A DNA stretch of 64,000 nucleotides from Lycocorax pyrrhopterus obiensis (lineage: Eukaryota > Chordata > Aves > Passeriformes > Paradisaeidae): positions 21,238,757 through 21,302,756 of the forward strand of contig JACSVZ010000002.1 of assembly GCA_014706295.1 (NCBI GenBank), given 5' to 3'. The notes below the pieces were generated by a model that was given only the letters and a program-made list of their open reading frames with translations, had not been told where the DNA came from and ran no database searches. This document shows positions 1 through 13,478 of the stretch, one piece after another. Both the position numbers and the translations under genes were made by a program. The first letter of the stretch is position 1, and each line of letters opens with the position of its first letter.

Positions 1-3000
1 CAGAGGTAAAATAAAGCAGGTTTGAACCTTCCTGGATATCAGGCCAGTATTTTATTTAGATATCTCAAAATTCTTAAAGGATCCTAACTTCAGATCCATC
101 CAGTTGGTAGTGCTGGCCCCACATTTTTCTCCTGAAGTTGGAGAGATGTGGAGGCTGAAACGGGGATACTCAGAGGATGGGAAAGAGAAATGCACATTTT
201 TCTTTCATTCCGATCATGCTGTCATCGCCTTTCCCTTCCTGTTGATATCATGATTATATCACAAATATATTTTGTTTTCTGTTCCAGAGGAAAAGGGACT
301 CCTAATATCAGCAGGGAGCCCTGGGGCCACGAGGCTATAAACTCAGCTGCCACTGGCCCTGTGAGAGCAGAAGAAGAAGCCCAAGGAAAACTACAGCCAT
401 TTTCCGCAATTCATCAGATCTACAGTTGCAAATCTGAAGAGCACTTTGTTACCTTCCTAAACCAAGCAGTATTTAGGAATACTGAAGCTGAACTTTCCGA
501 TGCAAACAGCCATTTGAGAAAAGGACAGATGCTTGTGCGGTAAATGTCACAAAAATCCCAAAGTTGTTCTCTGATGGGGTTTAGTAATCAAAATGTAAGC
601 TTCGCCTACTTAAATGCAGACTGCGTTCGACAGGGCCAGGGCTGAGTTCTTGCTGAGCAAGAGGACACTATTGCAGCATGGCAGTGCCAGCAGCAGTGCC
701 TGGCAGGTGGCCAGGGGACAGCTGGTCCCCCCAGGGTGATGCAGCCCATGCCAGTACAAGGGTGAAGGGACCACTGGGAAGAAGCAGCCTGTGACAGTCT
801 TGGCCCCAGCTGCCTCTTTGGGACCCAGTGGCCCACCTGGTGCAGAGCCACCAGAGATGCTCGGACCTGATCTGAGCAGCCAGTGGGGACTATGCAAATA
901 TATTCCTCTGATTAGGACTGCTGGACCCATTCTGTGCCAGAGTTGAAAGGTGAAAAAACAGTGGCTGGGAAGAGAGGGAAGAAGTGAGAGGTGGAGAGAA
1001 AGCAATGATTGTAGATGATGAGGAGCATCAATGGAAGCAGAAATCAGAGCAACGTCTTTACAGAGGTGGAGCTGGAGGGGACAAGGCATTACAGTGGAGA
1101 GATGGAGAGAAGAGAATGGAGAGGTCTGAGCGCCTGTGTGTCTCTCATGGTGAACAACAGTGATTATTAACGAGGCCTTTTTGTTATTACAATAGCATAA
1201 GTTTGAGGATTAAGAGAAAAAATCTGTCGCTTTACACAGGTAATAAGTTAACCTGGGCAGCTGACACTGTTTTGCAGTCTTCAGGATGGAGAAGGTATGA
1301 AAATATCAGAGGTGGCAGTGCAGGGGTCCACAGGGAACACTGGAACTACTCAGTTGTGCCCTCACTCTCAGTACCTTACTCACTTGGAAAGTGGTAATGA
1401 AAAGACATTTACTTAAAGGCTGATATTTCAAATAACAAACACCAGTTTTACAAGCATTGACTTGTACCAGTTAATAACCGTGCCAGAAAAATAGAGGTAT
1501 TTTTAACAGCCAGCTCCTCAATCTGAAAGCCTTGACATGTGAACAAGCTACTTCCAGAATAACAAGTTACCAGAAGGTGATGGTTAAATTCAAAATTGTA
1601 CCGTTGTGGCTTTAGATTAGCTTAAAATAAATTTAATTAAATCAAGCAAAACCTCTATTTCTTCCAATTTATCCAGAGGTCCTATAGACTTAATCTGAAC
1701 TGATTTGAAATCGTATGAACCTTCTTTAAATACAATTAAGTAATGCCTATGGGTTGGCTGTGTTTTGTGTCTGCCAGCGGCAGGAGCACATAAAAGAACC
1801 AGTGAGATGCTCGTGACCTGAGTTAAGTTATGTAAATGGGAATGCTTTCGTTATTAGAAAGGTGCCTGTCTGTGTGCTTATTCAGGCTAGGACGATGGCC
1901 CTCAGGCCCTGAATGAGGTAGCTTGGTCCTGGTGCCAGAGGTCTGCATATCTCTGATGCCTCGCTGTTGTATACTGATAGCTTTAGCTGGCAGCCATATG
2001 AAAACAGGACAGATCTTCTGAATAGTAACAAAAGCAGAACAGAGAGCTGGAGAAAACTCTTGTTTTTTAAATTTGTTGTCGTTTCACAATAGCATTTTCT
2101 GTGACTGTTTCAGTCTGTGGAGGCAAAACCAACCTCCCTATTAAAAATATGTGTGTCTGCTGAAGGGATCACATATCCAATATAACCTTCAACTACGATG
2201 CTTCTAATTACCAGTCTGCTTCCACAATAAAGTAGTCTAGCTGCACCCAAAATCAACACCGTTCGGTCATTAATAGATGAAGGAAAGAATGTTAATTCTT
2301 CAAGCTCCATTTTATTTGGTCTCATTACTTTGCAAGCCAGATGGTCGCAGGGCCAGACCTGTCAGCAGACACTGGGAGGAAGAATACACTTGCCGAGTGG
2401 CGAGATGCAACACACACAGCATCTGGAAACCTGCACCCAGGGGCAGCTGCTTAGAGATCCTGGGAATATTCTGCAGGGAGCAGAAGAAATCATGAATTGA
2501 TCTAATTTGGTATTATTTTTCTCACCTCTCCCTCTATGGTACCCAACACTATCTCCGACACAGCGGTGGAGTGTGCCTCCAGCTGTGAAGGAGGTAGCTC
2601 TCTGTTCATTTTAGGTAGCCCTTCCAATTGCCTTTTTCCTTATGGTGATGAGCTTTATGGTCTCTTTTGAACTGGATGAGGCGATGCCAAGTTGGAAGAG
2701 ATGCTGCTATCTACATCCAATTTGCTGAAGACTTTCTTCCTGCAGTATAAGTCTTAGGACTAAGAGAAAAGCACTTTGTCTTGCTGATCAGTCAGAATGT
2801 GTGGTGCATTCCAGGCTCACATGGCAGCCAAACCCAGAAGAGTAGTTCACCTCCCCTTACAGCCCAGGTAAAAAGTCTCTCATGCTGAAATATAAAGAGG
2901 TGGGGTTTTTTTCTCCTCTTGGAATTAAATTAAATTATTAGAGGTTTTGAAAGATAATCACCATTAACACTTCGAGAAAAAAAATCTGGTCTGTTTTTCA

Positions 3001-6000
3001 TAAAAACTCTCCAAGACTTTTAGTTTTAATCAGAAATACATGAAAAATGTCAATTTGACCTGAAACTAAAGTTGAGAAAGTTTTTCTCAAGTTCCCTTTT
3101 GTCTCCTTGAAACAACACAGGGAAGGGAGCTCAGAGCAATACAAGGCTGGGTCAGGTTATCTTTCCGTAATGAGGCAGAACCAAACATACCGAAGCCATT
3201 CTGGAAATATGTTATTGAAACTTTCCATTGGGAATTCTGCCATCTCTCTGAGTAGCCTCTAACAGTACTTTTCTATTGTTAGAATTAGCAAGGTTTTCCT
3301 AAAGTCAAACCTAAGTCTTCTGCTGCAAATTAAGCCAATGTCATCTTATCCTTCCCATGCTGAACAATTGATTACTTACTCTTTTAGCGTCCATATTCTA
3401 TAAGATTTTTAATGTTTCCCTACCTTAAACATTATTTTCTGTGCATTAAATTGATGTCTTATAACAAGCTTAAATTTTCTAAGTTTCTTTCCTTTCTTGT
3501 TCCTTTGTTTGTCCTCAATGATGGTTTTTTGCTCTCCCCAGATTATCAGGATATCCATGACTCATTTTTTCATCTTGTTCACAGCTGAAAAGCAAAACTA
3601 ATTTAAAGTATACTGAAATGTTTGTCTTAAAAAAAAAAAAGGAAAATTATTAACATTTTCTTCAAAAAGTAATTTTCCACTCTTTTATAGAAAATGGCCT
3701 TAGATTAAAATATTTTACTATCCCCAAAACACTATCTATCTCATCAAATCTCTAAGTGTAAATGTAGAAATGGCAATGTTTTTGTAAGACATTAAAGTGT
3801 AAAGGCTCTTAATGGAACAGGGCACAAATATACCTTAGCATGAAGAGACCTGTGAAGAAAACATACCTGTTCTGTTTTTTTGCTGTGGGGAGGCCAAGCT
3901 GCAATTTCCTTGTCCTTTTTGGATGGGATGAGCAGGATGACACAGGCAAGACCCTTCTAGCCCCATCCCACCACGGCCTGCAGCCCAGAAAGGGAACAGC
4001 CACAGTGACTGCTGCAAGTTGGTGAACTGGTATTGGTAAATTAATGGCAGACAGAGATGAAAAACCATCTGATGGCTCTAATTATAGAGCTGGGTTATAG
4101 AGTTTAAATGTAAAAGGCTTTCATACAAACTCGTGTGTATGATAGCCATATGTAATTAGATACTGTAGAAGACCTAGATTAATAGTAATGAAGGCCATTT
4201 TAGAAAGGCCAGCTAAAATTACCGAGAAAATGGATTGACAGAGGAAGAATAGAGGCATTGATGGGAAATTTATCAGAAAAAAAAAGTCTTGTCTTTTATC
4301 TAAGTAATACAGAGGGAGGGGAAGCAAGGAGCAATATCAAAATGGTAACCTGCCAAGACAAAGATAAGTCCTGTAGATTTTAGGAAACAAAATGATTTCC
4401 AGCTGGTACCACACATAGTGAAAAAGAACCATTTATGCCACTATGTGCAAAAAGGAGTTGCTCCTGCAACTTTGTTTTGGGCCTATACCAAGCTGTATTT
4501 TTCATCAAAGCAAAAGATATCAAGACCTCAACAGCTACTTTTGCTAAAGTTGAATTTATTTCACTTATATAATTTCTTGGTGAAGAGTCTGTATCTAGAG
4601 AAAGGATGAATGAGCAAGCGTAAGAAAGGCAGACCTTTCCCTAGATTTCCCAGTCTTTGCCATGGTGTCATAGGTCTGGAAGCTTCCCTGGGGCTCATGA
4701 GGTCTGTTAATCATCCTCAAGGTAAAATCAAATGATAACCACAACTCTCCTGAGAAAAGCTATTTTAATCTATTTAATCTGTTTTTAGAGAACTCCAATA
4801 GTGGAGGTGTTGCAGATTTCCTTGCCGATCCATTTTTTAGTATACACATATGAAAGATCTATTTTAACATGTTTTTAAAACTTTCTTGAAGCAATTCAAG
4901 TCCATTATTTCTTTTCCTATTTATTCCTACATAGATTTCTCCCATCCTCACTACAGTTGTGCTAAGGACTGTTATCATTAATATTCTCATGGTCTGGTTT
5001 AGACAATCTTTGTTCATTGTTCTTACCTCATACATCACTTTTACTGGAGCTTGGTCATGCTTGACACTCAGCTTGTGATCCATGTCCAACATTAGCTGGA
5101 ACCTGTTTGCTCTTGAGGATGCGTTTATCTGAAGTGCAAGGCATGGTGGTCAGGCTGGTTCAGTCAGGGCTTTTGTCTCCGAAGATCTGAGATATGTCTA
5201 ACATCACAGTAAACTAAATCTCTTCCCTGAAGAAAATTGCTTGTCCTCTAAATGCCTCATTTCCTAAAAAATTCATAACATTATTTGCTTTTGTTCCTAT
5301 ATGGTAAGCTAGGAAAAAAAACATTAATAAACACAAAATGTCTGTTGCTTTACCACACTGGTGCCTCTCCTTGTGTGAGGGAAATGGGGAATTCAGGGGT
5401 GGACAGCGGCAGGCCTGAGTCACGGAACTGCCTTAGCCTTGCTTTTCCTCTCTTCCATGGGGTTTGCAGCTTATTAGTATCACCTCCCAAACCAACATCA
5501 TTTAGTGGGATATCTCAAGTCCAGAAACCCAGTTTAGAAGTATCGACAATGAAAAACTTCTGGATTTAAGATTCTCAATTTCAAAATTTTAACTGAGGGA
5601 ACTAGCTAAAGATGTCAGAATACCTGAAAGCATCAGAAACTGGCATGTAGGAGGGGGTTCAGATTCCTCTGTATCTCAGAGGCAGAAATGTTCAAAACAT
5701 GTATGTTTCCAGCCTAGAGGTAAAAACCATGGAAAGATCAGCTGCAGACTTGAAGGGAAATAGTAGGGCTAAGAAATATGGCTATAAGGAAAGGAAGAAA
5801 GAAGTGATCAATACAGAAAGCTGAGGTGTTGGGAAGTATTGAAATAGAAACGAGACTCTCCAAAAAATGAGTGTTGCATTAAAGGTATAGAAATTTAGCA
5901 GAAAACAAACCACCTCTGGTTACAGCTAGTCTTCAGAGATCAGAGGGCTGGGTATGACTGATTTAACTTCTGATTGTAGTTAAGTCAGTATGGTATGCCT

Positions 6001-6204
6001 AGTTAAGTTCAATAAGAACTTTCACAAGTATAAGATTCCAATTTTTTTTTCCTGATATCCTAGAAGAAAATACTGTCAGAATAACTCTGTATCTCCCCTT
6101 GACAATTTGGTTTTCCATGCAAAAGACATGCAGGCAGCCTAATCTATCTGATCTTCAGTAAACACAGAAGCAGCTGTATATTAGCAATGTTGCTTTCCAC
6201 AGTA
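1..6204. other. unique AT-rich DNA, no recognised gene
   Basis: No recognisable repeat or protein is seen here. The stretch holds a GC-elevated tract around 616-1130. It also holds a 131-codon plus-strand ORF (148-543) whose second half is bounded by splice-like sites, and two minus-strand splice-bounded segments at 2526-2582 and 5027-5128. These are discussed under findings because none has a recognised product. Short A-runs (for example near 3630) are simple sequence. The rest appears intergenic or intronic. Confidence 0.5.
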
Positions 6205-6211
6205 CTTAAAG

Positions 6212-6547
6212 TGTGAATGCTAAAAGCCTGGCTGCAGAGAGATTTCTCAGTTTCCTGACAGTGTCTGTGTGAAAGCCTTGCTTTCTCACGGACGCTATGG
6301 GAAAACAGTTGTGAGATTTTGTAAACTATGGTATTGTTATGATACCAAGGAGAAAATATCTGAAGTAAGTGTTGTTGGTTTCAGCCAATCCTTCTGGGGG
6401 GTGGTTGGTCAGTGAACCAATAACCTTATGTCAGTGTCCAGCGTGATAAAGTATATAAGCGAATTTGTAAATTAATAAAGGGTCGGTTTCTTCTCGTACT
6501 AAACCGTCCATGTCACTTCATTCCTCGGTCTCTGCTCGCTAGTGACA
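6212..6547 (+). mobile_element. solo LTR of an endogenous retrovirus
   Basis: The element starts TGTGAATG and ends AGTGACA, giving the TG...CA ends of a retroviral LTR. It is flanked on both sides by the same 7 bases, CTTAAAG (6205-6211 and 6548-6554), which reads as a target-site duplication. Inside, in the expected order, are a TATA-like box (GTATATAAGC, 6451-6460) and an AATAAA polyadenylation signal (6474-6479), followed by a pyrimidine-rich U5-like end. No internal retroviral sequence or second LTR lies nearby, so this is a solo LTR left by LTR-LTR recombination. Seven bases is unusual, since most families duplicate 4-6; one matching base may be chance and the 3' end could be one base later. 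The family was not identified. Confidence 0.8.
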
Positions 6548-6554
6548 CTTAAAG

Positions 6555-9500
6555 GAATGTAGAAATAAACCAAATGGGATCAAATGAACCAAATGACAAA
6601 AGTTAATCTTGAAGGAAGAAGTATGATACTTGAGGGATCTTAAGGATCATCTGCAGCACAGATTTTGCCTAATATTTCTTAATGACCCTGATATGAAAAC
6701 CAAGGGTAGTTGATGACATTTTCCAATGATGTGGAATTAAAAAGAATTATCAGGGCAGGGCGGGCCATGATGAACAGTAGAGCTTAAGAACTGTCATGAA
6801 ATTAATGATAGAAATGGCAAAATCATGGACTTACAAGCAGACATTTTCATTTTTTCTAGAAGTTAAATTTTAAAAATTGTGGGATTTTTTGGAAAAATAT
6901 GAGTATTGCAGATCACAGCTTCCACAGAAGTGTCTCGGTGAGGGATGTGTGGAAAAAGGGCATGAATGGCTTAAAATGTATTCAGGAGAATCAGAGAGTC
7001 ATCAATGTCCATACAGGCCCCAGCAAGACATTACCCAGAACTCTATGGCAGGTGGCAGTGATTTCTGTGCAGGAGCAGTGACCAAACACATGGCAGATAT
7101 GGAGAGGCTATTGGGGAGACAGCTAGGGAGTAAAAGCCTGACACCTGAAACATGTGATTTGAAAAGTCTCCCAACATGCAGACTGGGATGATCACCCTCT
7201 ATGGATGCAATATGGAAGGAAGAAATCGGGAAAAAGAGCTGCTTAAGTCAGCAGACCTATTATTAGTCTATGAAGAATACTGAGCTGAGGACAAACTTAG
7301 GCTGGGCACCAGTGCGGTCTCCTGCCATAAGAAAAATTATGTTCTTGAATTGCTTCCTGCAGAAAGACTGGGAACAGAAAAAAACCTCTAAGTCATTCTG
7401 CGATGAAATGAGATAATTTTATGAAAAGAATTTCATGATATGACTGACTGAGACAGCACCAAGATGAACTTTATAACTAAGGGAGACACTTCCAACCCAT
7501 TTCTCCTGTTTCTATGTGGATAAACATTCACTTTGTGTATTAATCAAACATTTTAATTTCTAATTGCAAACAGGGTAAGAGCAATATAATGTCCAAATAA
7601 TTCTGAGGGTTCTCATAAATAGTCCAAAGCTTTTCCACATAAAGCTATGAAGAAAATTAATCTGATTACCCTTCCTCTCCTTTAGGCTACTAGATAGCCA
7701 TGGAAGTTGCACCTTTGATACTTAATGTACTTCTTTCAAATGCAGCCCATCTGTGACTTGCAAATTAGTAATTAACAGTAACAGCTTGACATCTGTACGG
7801 TGCAGTGCTGGGTCTCTACAGCTGTGTGAGTGTGCTCCAGCTTGTGGCCTGCATATCCAGCCCTCTGGCACCTAGAGTGGAGAGGCTGGTGGAGCTCAGT
7901 GTGACTGCCTCCTTTCCTATTTGTATGAGTTTCCTACTCAGTGTTTCCTACTGCTTGGGTGTGGGTAGAGAGTGCATGCATATACACATGTTAGGGAGTA
8001 GCTGTGTGTCCAATTTAAATTTATATGATGATGGAAAGGAAGGACAACCTGAGTGGCAACCTGGCTCTGGAGGGATTTTATGCATCTCCTGCATTGCATA
8101 CCTTCTCTTTGACCAAGTTTCCTCAGCTGACTCTCTGTAAAATGAGTGTGGAAACTGTCCCAGCTTATTGGATAAGTGCTAGAGAAAAGTGCTCATCTGT
8201 GATTATACGAAGAGGGGCTTTTTTTAATGCAAGAGGAAAAGTATGACATATTGAGTTTCATGTACATAAATGTCTCAGTAGTAGGCAGAAATGTTTGCTT
8301 TGTCAAAAAATGCCTGTTAATTTAACTCTCTATTGCAATTTAATAAGAATGCTGTGAAGGATAAAATCTTAGCTCTAGAAAAGGTAGCAGGAGATTGGCT
8401 ATTTATAGGAAAATATTAAAGTATTTAGCTCTAAATTTAAAGAAGATTTTTGACAAAACCCAGGCTGTCACGAAGACTAGCTTACCTATGTAAGACCACT
8501 AAAGTTTAAATTACTCTGACTCTGCCCAGGCTGATCACAATTCTGTGTTATCCTTCAGTTCTGCCAGGAGCATTTGACCAAAATGTTCTCAGAAAAGGAG
8601 TATCTCTCCAACTTTTCGTGGGGAAAATCAAAGCAGGCTCCAAACCTTTAGAAATTCAGTGTTAAGTCCTTGGAAGTTACTTGTCCTTTCCTGTTGGTTT
8701 CACATGTTTATGAGCAGCTGCTGCAGGCAGAGCCCTGGTGGACTGGGAGCATTGGAAAGCTGCGGGGCATCACTGAAAATAGGTTTAGGCGGCTCTGTAG
8801 AGAACCCTGGAGCTGGAGAGTGAGGTCTGATTGCTTTAGTGGCATAGCCTCCCTAAATAAACAGGTTTTTTGTTTCCATCTCCTGGTCCTGAATTTGCTC
8901 CCCAGGAGTCCCTCAGGATTCTCACTGGTGACAGACAGGCACGACCACCCTGAACGTGCTGCCCCCAGGGCACTGGCACAGCCCAGAGTCCTTTGGCAAA
9001 CTCAGCTCTGCTGTTCACAGTTGTTGTCTTTTCCTGCAAAGGTTTACTGTGAATCTTAATAACTTGGCTGAGACAGAGAAGGATTCTCAGTCTTTCTTCC
9101 CCAAGTTAATGTCAGCATGCCTGTTAACACAGGATAAGCTCAACTACAAATCAAGTGCTTTTTCCAAGCTAAAACAAACCAAAATATTTGAAAGGCATTT
9201 CATGCAGGTTTATAGGAGAAAATCCTTTCTGTACTTGCCTCTCAGTTTTTAAATCCTTCAACCATTCCCTAACCCATCTTCTTATTTTATGATCTGAAAC
9301 AAAAGGCACTAGAGCAGCTCTTTCCTTATCTCTCATCTCACCTCCTTTTTCTTCAACCCACAGCAAATCAAGGTTAGCGCAAAAAAAGTATTTTTCATTC
9401 ATTTTGTAATTTTGCTTCAAACACATGATGCATTTTGATGAGAGCTCAAGATATCCCTGACATGAATGATTTAAGATGAGGGAAAGAAAGAAATAAAATG

Positions 9501-12500
9501 CTGAGTTAGCATGAGGGAAAGAAAGACATGAAGTGTAACTGAAAGGAATTACCTGACACAAGCATGTTACTTTTTAACCACCACATTTGGTAAAGATTCA
9601 TCTTTTTGGTAGTTGCAAAAATCAGGTCAAGTTCTGTGTTCTTTAATCTGCCTCAGCCACTCAGTCACCACCAGCTCCATACACTACTGATGGTGTCCTT
9701 ATCAAGCTGTACTGACATTCTGAGTTCTTAAGTTTTCTTGTGCTGTTTCAGGAGACAGCTATTTCAGATGGGCCCACAGAGCCAAAAAATGCAATAAAAC
9801 CCTAAAATGTTCATTTTTAAAGGTTAAAGCAGCACTCTAGTAGTAGAGCACATTTTAAATAGTTTCTAGGACTGATCTAAAATGTTTGGGCATGGGTTAT
9901 TAGTGGTAGTGACTGGGTTGTGCTGTTACAAGAATTTCCTCATGGATAATTGCTTAGTTACTACTTAATGATTTCATCCATGATTACACACAAAACCATT
10001 GCTAAAAACACTGGCATTGACACAAATGTCTGTGGAATGGTAAACAGGAATGAAGCAGAACAGACAGATATTCCAATTAATGAATAAATATACAGAGCCT
10101 TGTGTGTGAAACAAAGCCAGCTGTTGGAGGAGATACAGGAACACAAGACTTCCCAGTGAGGCTGTAACTTGCCGTGCTGCCCAGGCTTTCTCATCCAAGC
10201 ACTCTTCTGCTCCTTCCAGTCTCTGGTTTTTCCAAGGTAGGGTCACAGCTTCAGAGGACCACCACTTCAGATTAGACTATGAAGAGCTCAGAAGGGCAAT
10301 TTCTAAAAAAAAAATTAAAAATTGGATTTGAGCCTATCACGCTGCCTAGAAGTTAATCTTTTGCTTCCCCGGAAAGTGTCTGAGCACCAGTCTGTTCCAG
10401 AAGGGGAAGGTACATTCTCCTCCAGCTTTAACTTGTGGGCCTTTTATTGGAGTCCCAAGCCAGAAAGATGCTGAGTCAGAATGGCCAAATATCTCCTCTT
10501 AAAGAGGTGACACTGACTAGAAGGAGAAGGTTGATTTTGCTTTTAAACCTAATATCAGTAAGGATAACCATGAAAGTCTGCATTAGTTCTGGTATTCACA
10601 TACTTACAAGCTGGTTTGAAAGAGAGCACAGAGGAAAGATCCAGCAATTCAAAAGCCAAGGAAAACACTTGCAGAATGTCTTTGCATCCAGCTACCAGCA
10701 AAGAAATGAAGTTACATTGACTATGATGTATACCTTTGCAAACAGAGGGTGCTTTGTATCAAAAGACTGCTTAAAAGCTAGTAGCTCCTTTTAGCTATAT
10801 GCTTTGTCAGTTCATAAAAATAGGTGTAATGTTCTAAACTACAAGATATAATGTAATTTGTTCAGGTCACTAGTACTAGTATTGCTGTGAAATTTTCATG
10901 CCTGTTCTGCTCTACAACCCTTTTCTGAGCAGCACTATTAATTTCTTGTTTACCATTTGGGTGGGTTTGAATTTGGTAGTTTAACTTTTTCCACTCATAA
11001 TAATTCAGGAAGGACTTTTGCTTGCTTGAAGAGGCTGATGGTGCCCCGTAACTTACTCTCAAGGATATTTAATGGTAATATGAGCTGATGTATATGTACT
11101 ACTTTCAAAGGTTTTCCTGATGCGTGCCACAGAAGCACAGAGAACATTTTTTAGATGGCAAAGTGTGGCCACTTTGCCTTAGACCAGCACTCTGCTAGCC
11201 CTAAATAACTCTCATGAAGCCTTTTGTCTTTTCTTCTGACACCAGCATGCTGTTGTTTTTATCCACATTTTCTGCCAAATTGCTTTCAGGAAATATGAGT
11301 GTCTGTATCTTGTGACACCCTCTAGTTTCACACAAACTGAATCATGCTGTACAGTTCAGCAGAGTAATAAAATATAATCTGATTGGCAGGAGGTATTAAA
11401 GCAGGCCACATCATTACAGATCCTCTTTTAACCCAGTTTAACAAGTTGCTCCTGAGAAGTTATTTATTCTAGCTGTCAACATCTTGTTGTTGAGATGACA
11501 GCGATCAAATCTCTGTTAGATCCTAATCTTATTCTTCTTACTCCACCTTCAAGTATCTGAGAGCCTCATATAAGCAATATCACTTTTTGTCAGCAAAATG
11601 ATTTGTTTGACTCTGATCATTTGCTGAAAGTTACAACAATGTACTTTTAATATCTACAACAATTATTAGTATGAGATGGGGATGGAATAAATAGCAGTCA
11701 ATAGTGAATCATGGAGCGTTGGGAGTCTGAATTGTTGCTGTGTTGAGCACACTGATCCATATACAAAACAAGAAGGTATTTCACAATTACAGAAACTTAG
11801 AAATGCATTCCCAGGTGCACAGATGTCACAGCAGCAAATTATTAGTAAGAGACTGATGTTCTTCTAGTGTTCTGAGGACATCTCACTAGCTAGCAGAGTG
11901 CCAGACCCATCTCTGTTACGAAGTTATAAGAGTTCTTTTATTATGACTCTTGATGCTAGGAATTGGGAAGAAAAAGCTATATATTATCCATCATGCAAAC
12001 TCCACCTCAGTTCTCTGACTTGGGAAATTCTAGCCCCTAAACGATGTGATCTATCCTGATTTTGACTTCTCCAGTCCCCCAGTCCTAAGAACTCCTGCAA
12101 CTCTATCATGCCACGCAGTATATTGAAAAGTGAAATTTCTTGTAAATTCTTTGCATGTATTTGCAGACTACTTTATAAGAATGCTTTAAAATTAGAATTT
12201 TCCTGAAAGTAAAGTTCAGAATGTTAATTGGAATATGGAAATATTTTTTTTAATTGTTGGAAGCTCAATATTTTAGGCTTATGACACATTTCAAATAAAA
12301 CCACCTACCAAGTTCAAAATTATTCATTTAATATGTTACCTGTCTCTTGGGCCATTTGTGAATGCTAGCAGATCTCATTCCTTCAAAGGAGTCTGAAAGC
12401 AAGTTCACTTTCAAATGTGGTAATATTAAAGATAATAGTCCTGATTTTCATCTGAAATCACAAGGCATGTTCTCTTAGTGGAAACTGTTTTAAACTCAAT

Positions 12501-12609
12501 GCACAGTATATTTGTGTCAGAATGGATCCAGCTGAAGGTGCTCACAAAAGTGTGAAAATATTGTGCCTGATGAAAAGATAGCCTAATCAGCCCTGCATCT
12601 AATTGACCA
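6555..12609. other. unique DNA, no recognised gene
   Basis: No gene or clear repeat is recognised. A short block near 8115-8150 resembles the conserved core of a MIR-type SINE in plus orientation (TTTCCTCA followed by CTGTAAAATG), but the similarity is too short to call. An imperfect direct repeat (ATGAGGGAAAGAAAG at 9476-9490 and 9511-9525) is present. A splice-bounded minus-strand segment at 12340-12392 is treated under findings. ORFs of up to 130 codons here show no recognisable protein. Confidence 0.5.
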
Positions 12610-13478
12610 GGCAGGAGTGTTGATCTGCTGGAGGTCAGGAAGGCTCTGCAGAGGGGTCTGGACAGGCTGGATTGATGGGCCAAGGCCAGCTGTATGAAAT
12701 TGAGCAAGACCAAGTGCTGGGTCCTACCCTTGGCTCACAGCAACCCCAGGCAGCCCTACAGGCTGGGGGAAGTGTCTGGAAAGATGCCCAGCAGAAAAAG
12801 GCCTGGAGGTACTGGTCAACAGCAGCTGAACATGAGCCAGCTCTGCCCACATGGCCAAGAAGGCCAGTCCTGGCCTGTATGAGAAATCGTGTTTCCAGCA
12901 GGACCAGGGCAGGGACTGTCCCCCTGCATTGGGCACTGGTGAGGCCGCACCTCGAGTGCTGTGTCCAGTTCTGGGCCCATCACTGCAAGAAAGACATTGA
13001 GGGTCTGGAGCGAGCCCAGAGAAGGGCAATGGAGCTGGGGAAGGGGCTGGAGCACAAGTCTTGTGAGGACCAGCTGAGGGCAGCTGAGGGTGTTTATTCT
13101 GGGCAAAATGAGTCTCATGGAGACCTTATGGCTCTCTACAACTACAACCTACTACAATCCCGAAAGGACCTTGTAGCCGGGTGCGAGTCGGTCTCATCTC
13201 ATGGGTAACAAGTGGCAGGGCAAGAGGAAATGGCCTTGAGTTGCACCAGAGGAGGTTTAGAATAGATATTATGAAAATTTTTTTCACAGAAAGGGTTGTC
13301 AAGCACGGGAACAGGCTGCCCAGGGGAGCATTTGAGTTACTGTCCTTGGGGATATTTAAAAGACATGTAGATGTGGCACTGAGAGACATGGTTTAGTGGT
13401 GGGCCTGGCAGTGCTGGGTTAACAGGTGGAGTCGATTTTAAAGGTCTCTTCCAACCTAAACAATTCTGTGATTCTATT
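12610..13478 (+). mobile_element. CR1 LINE, 5'-truncated, 3' end intact
   Basis: This is the last part of a chicken-repeat-1 retrotransposon. The plus strand carries the decayed C-terminal part of ORF2 beyond the reverse transcriptase core. Typical CR1 phrases are readable around 12930-13070 (LVRPHLECCVQFWA, then KDIEGLERAQRRA) and 13200-13340 (ARGNGLELHQRRFR and FFTERVVKHGNRLPRG), in more than one frame. The element ends with the normal CR1 3' end (CTCTTCCAACCTAAACAATT, then ATTCTGTGATTCTATTC) and has no poly(A). It is truncated at the 5' end, as most CR1 copies are, and interrupted by frameshifts. A 10-base duplication (CAGCTGAGGG twice at about 13072-13091) and a disturbed ACTACAA-rich stretch at 13135-13155 are local changes. 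It is non-functional. Confidence 0.9.

Noticed and set aside
610..1089. 159-codon minus-strand ORF
   Set aside because: Its composition (runs of Leu, Ser, Pro and His) fits antisense reading of a GC-rich purine tract. There is no domain, and no splice or promoter context.
11000..11115. Minus-strand segment with perfect GTAAGT donor near 11050
   Set aside because: Its only open frame is phase 1-1, which conflicts with the better-supported neighbours, and two frames stop.
12672..13208. 178-codon ORF as a host gene
   Set aside because: It is the decayed C-terminal part of CR1 ORF2.
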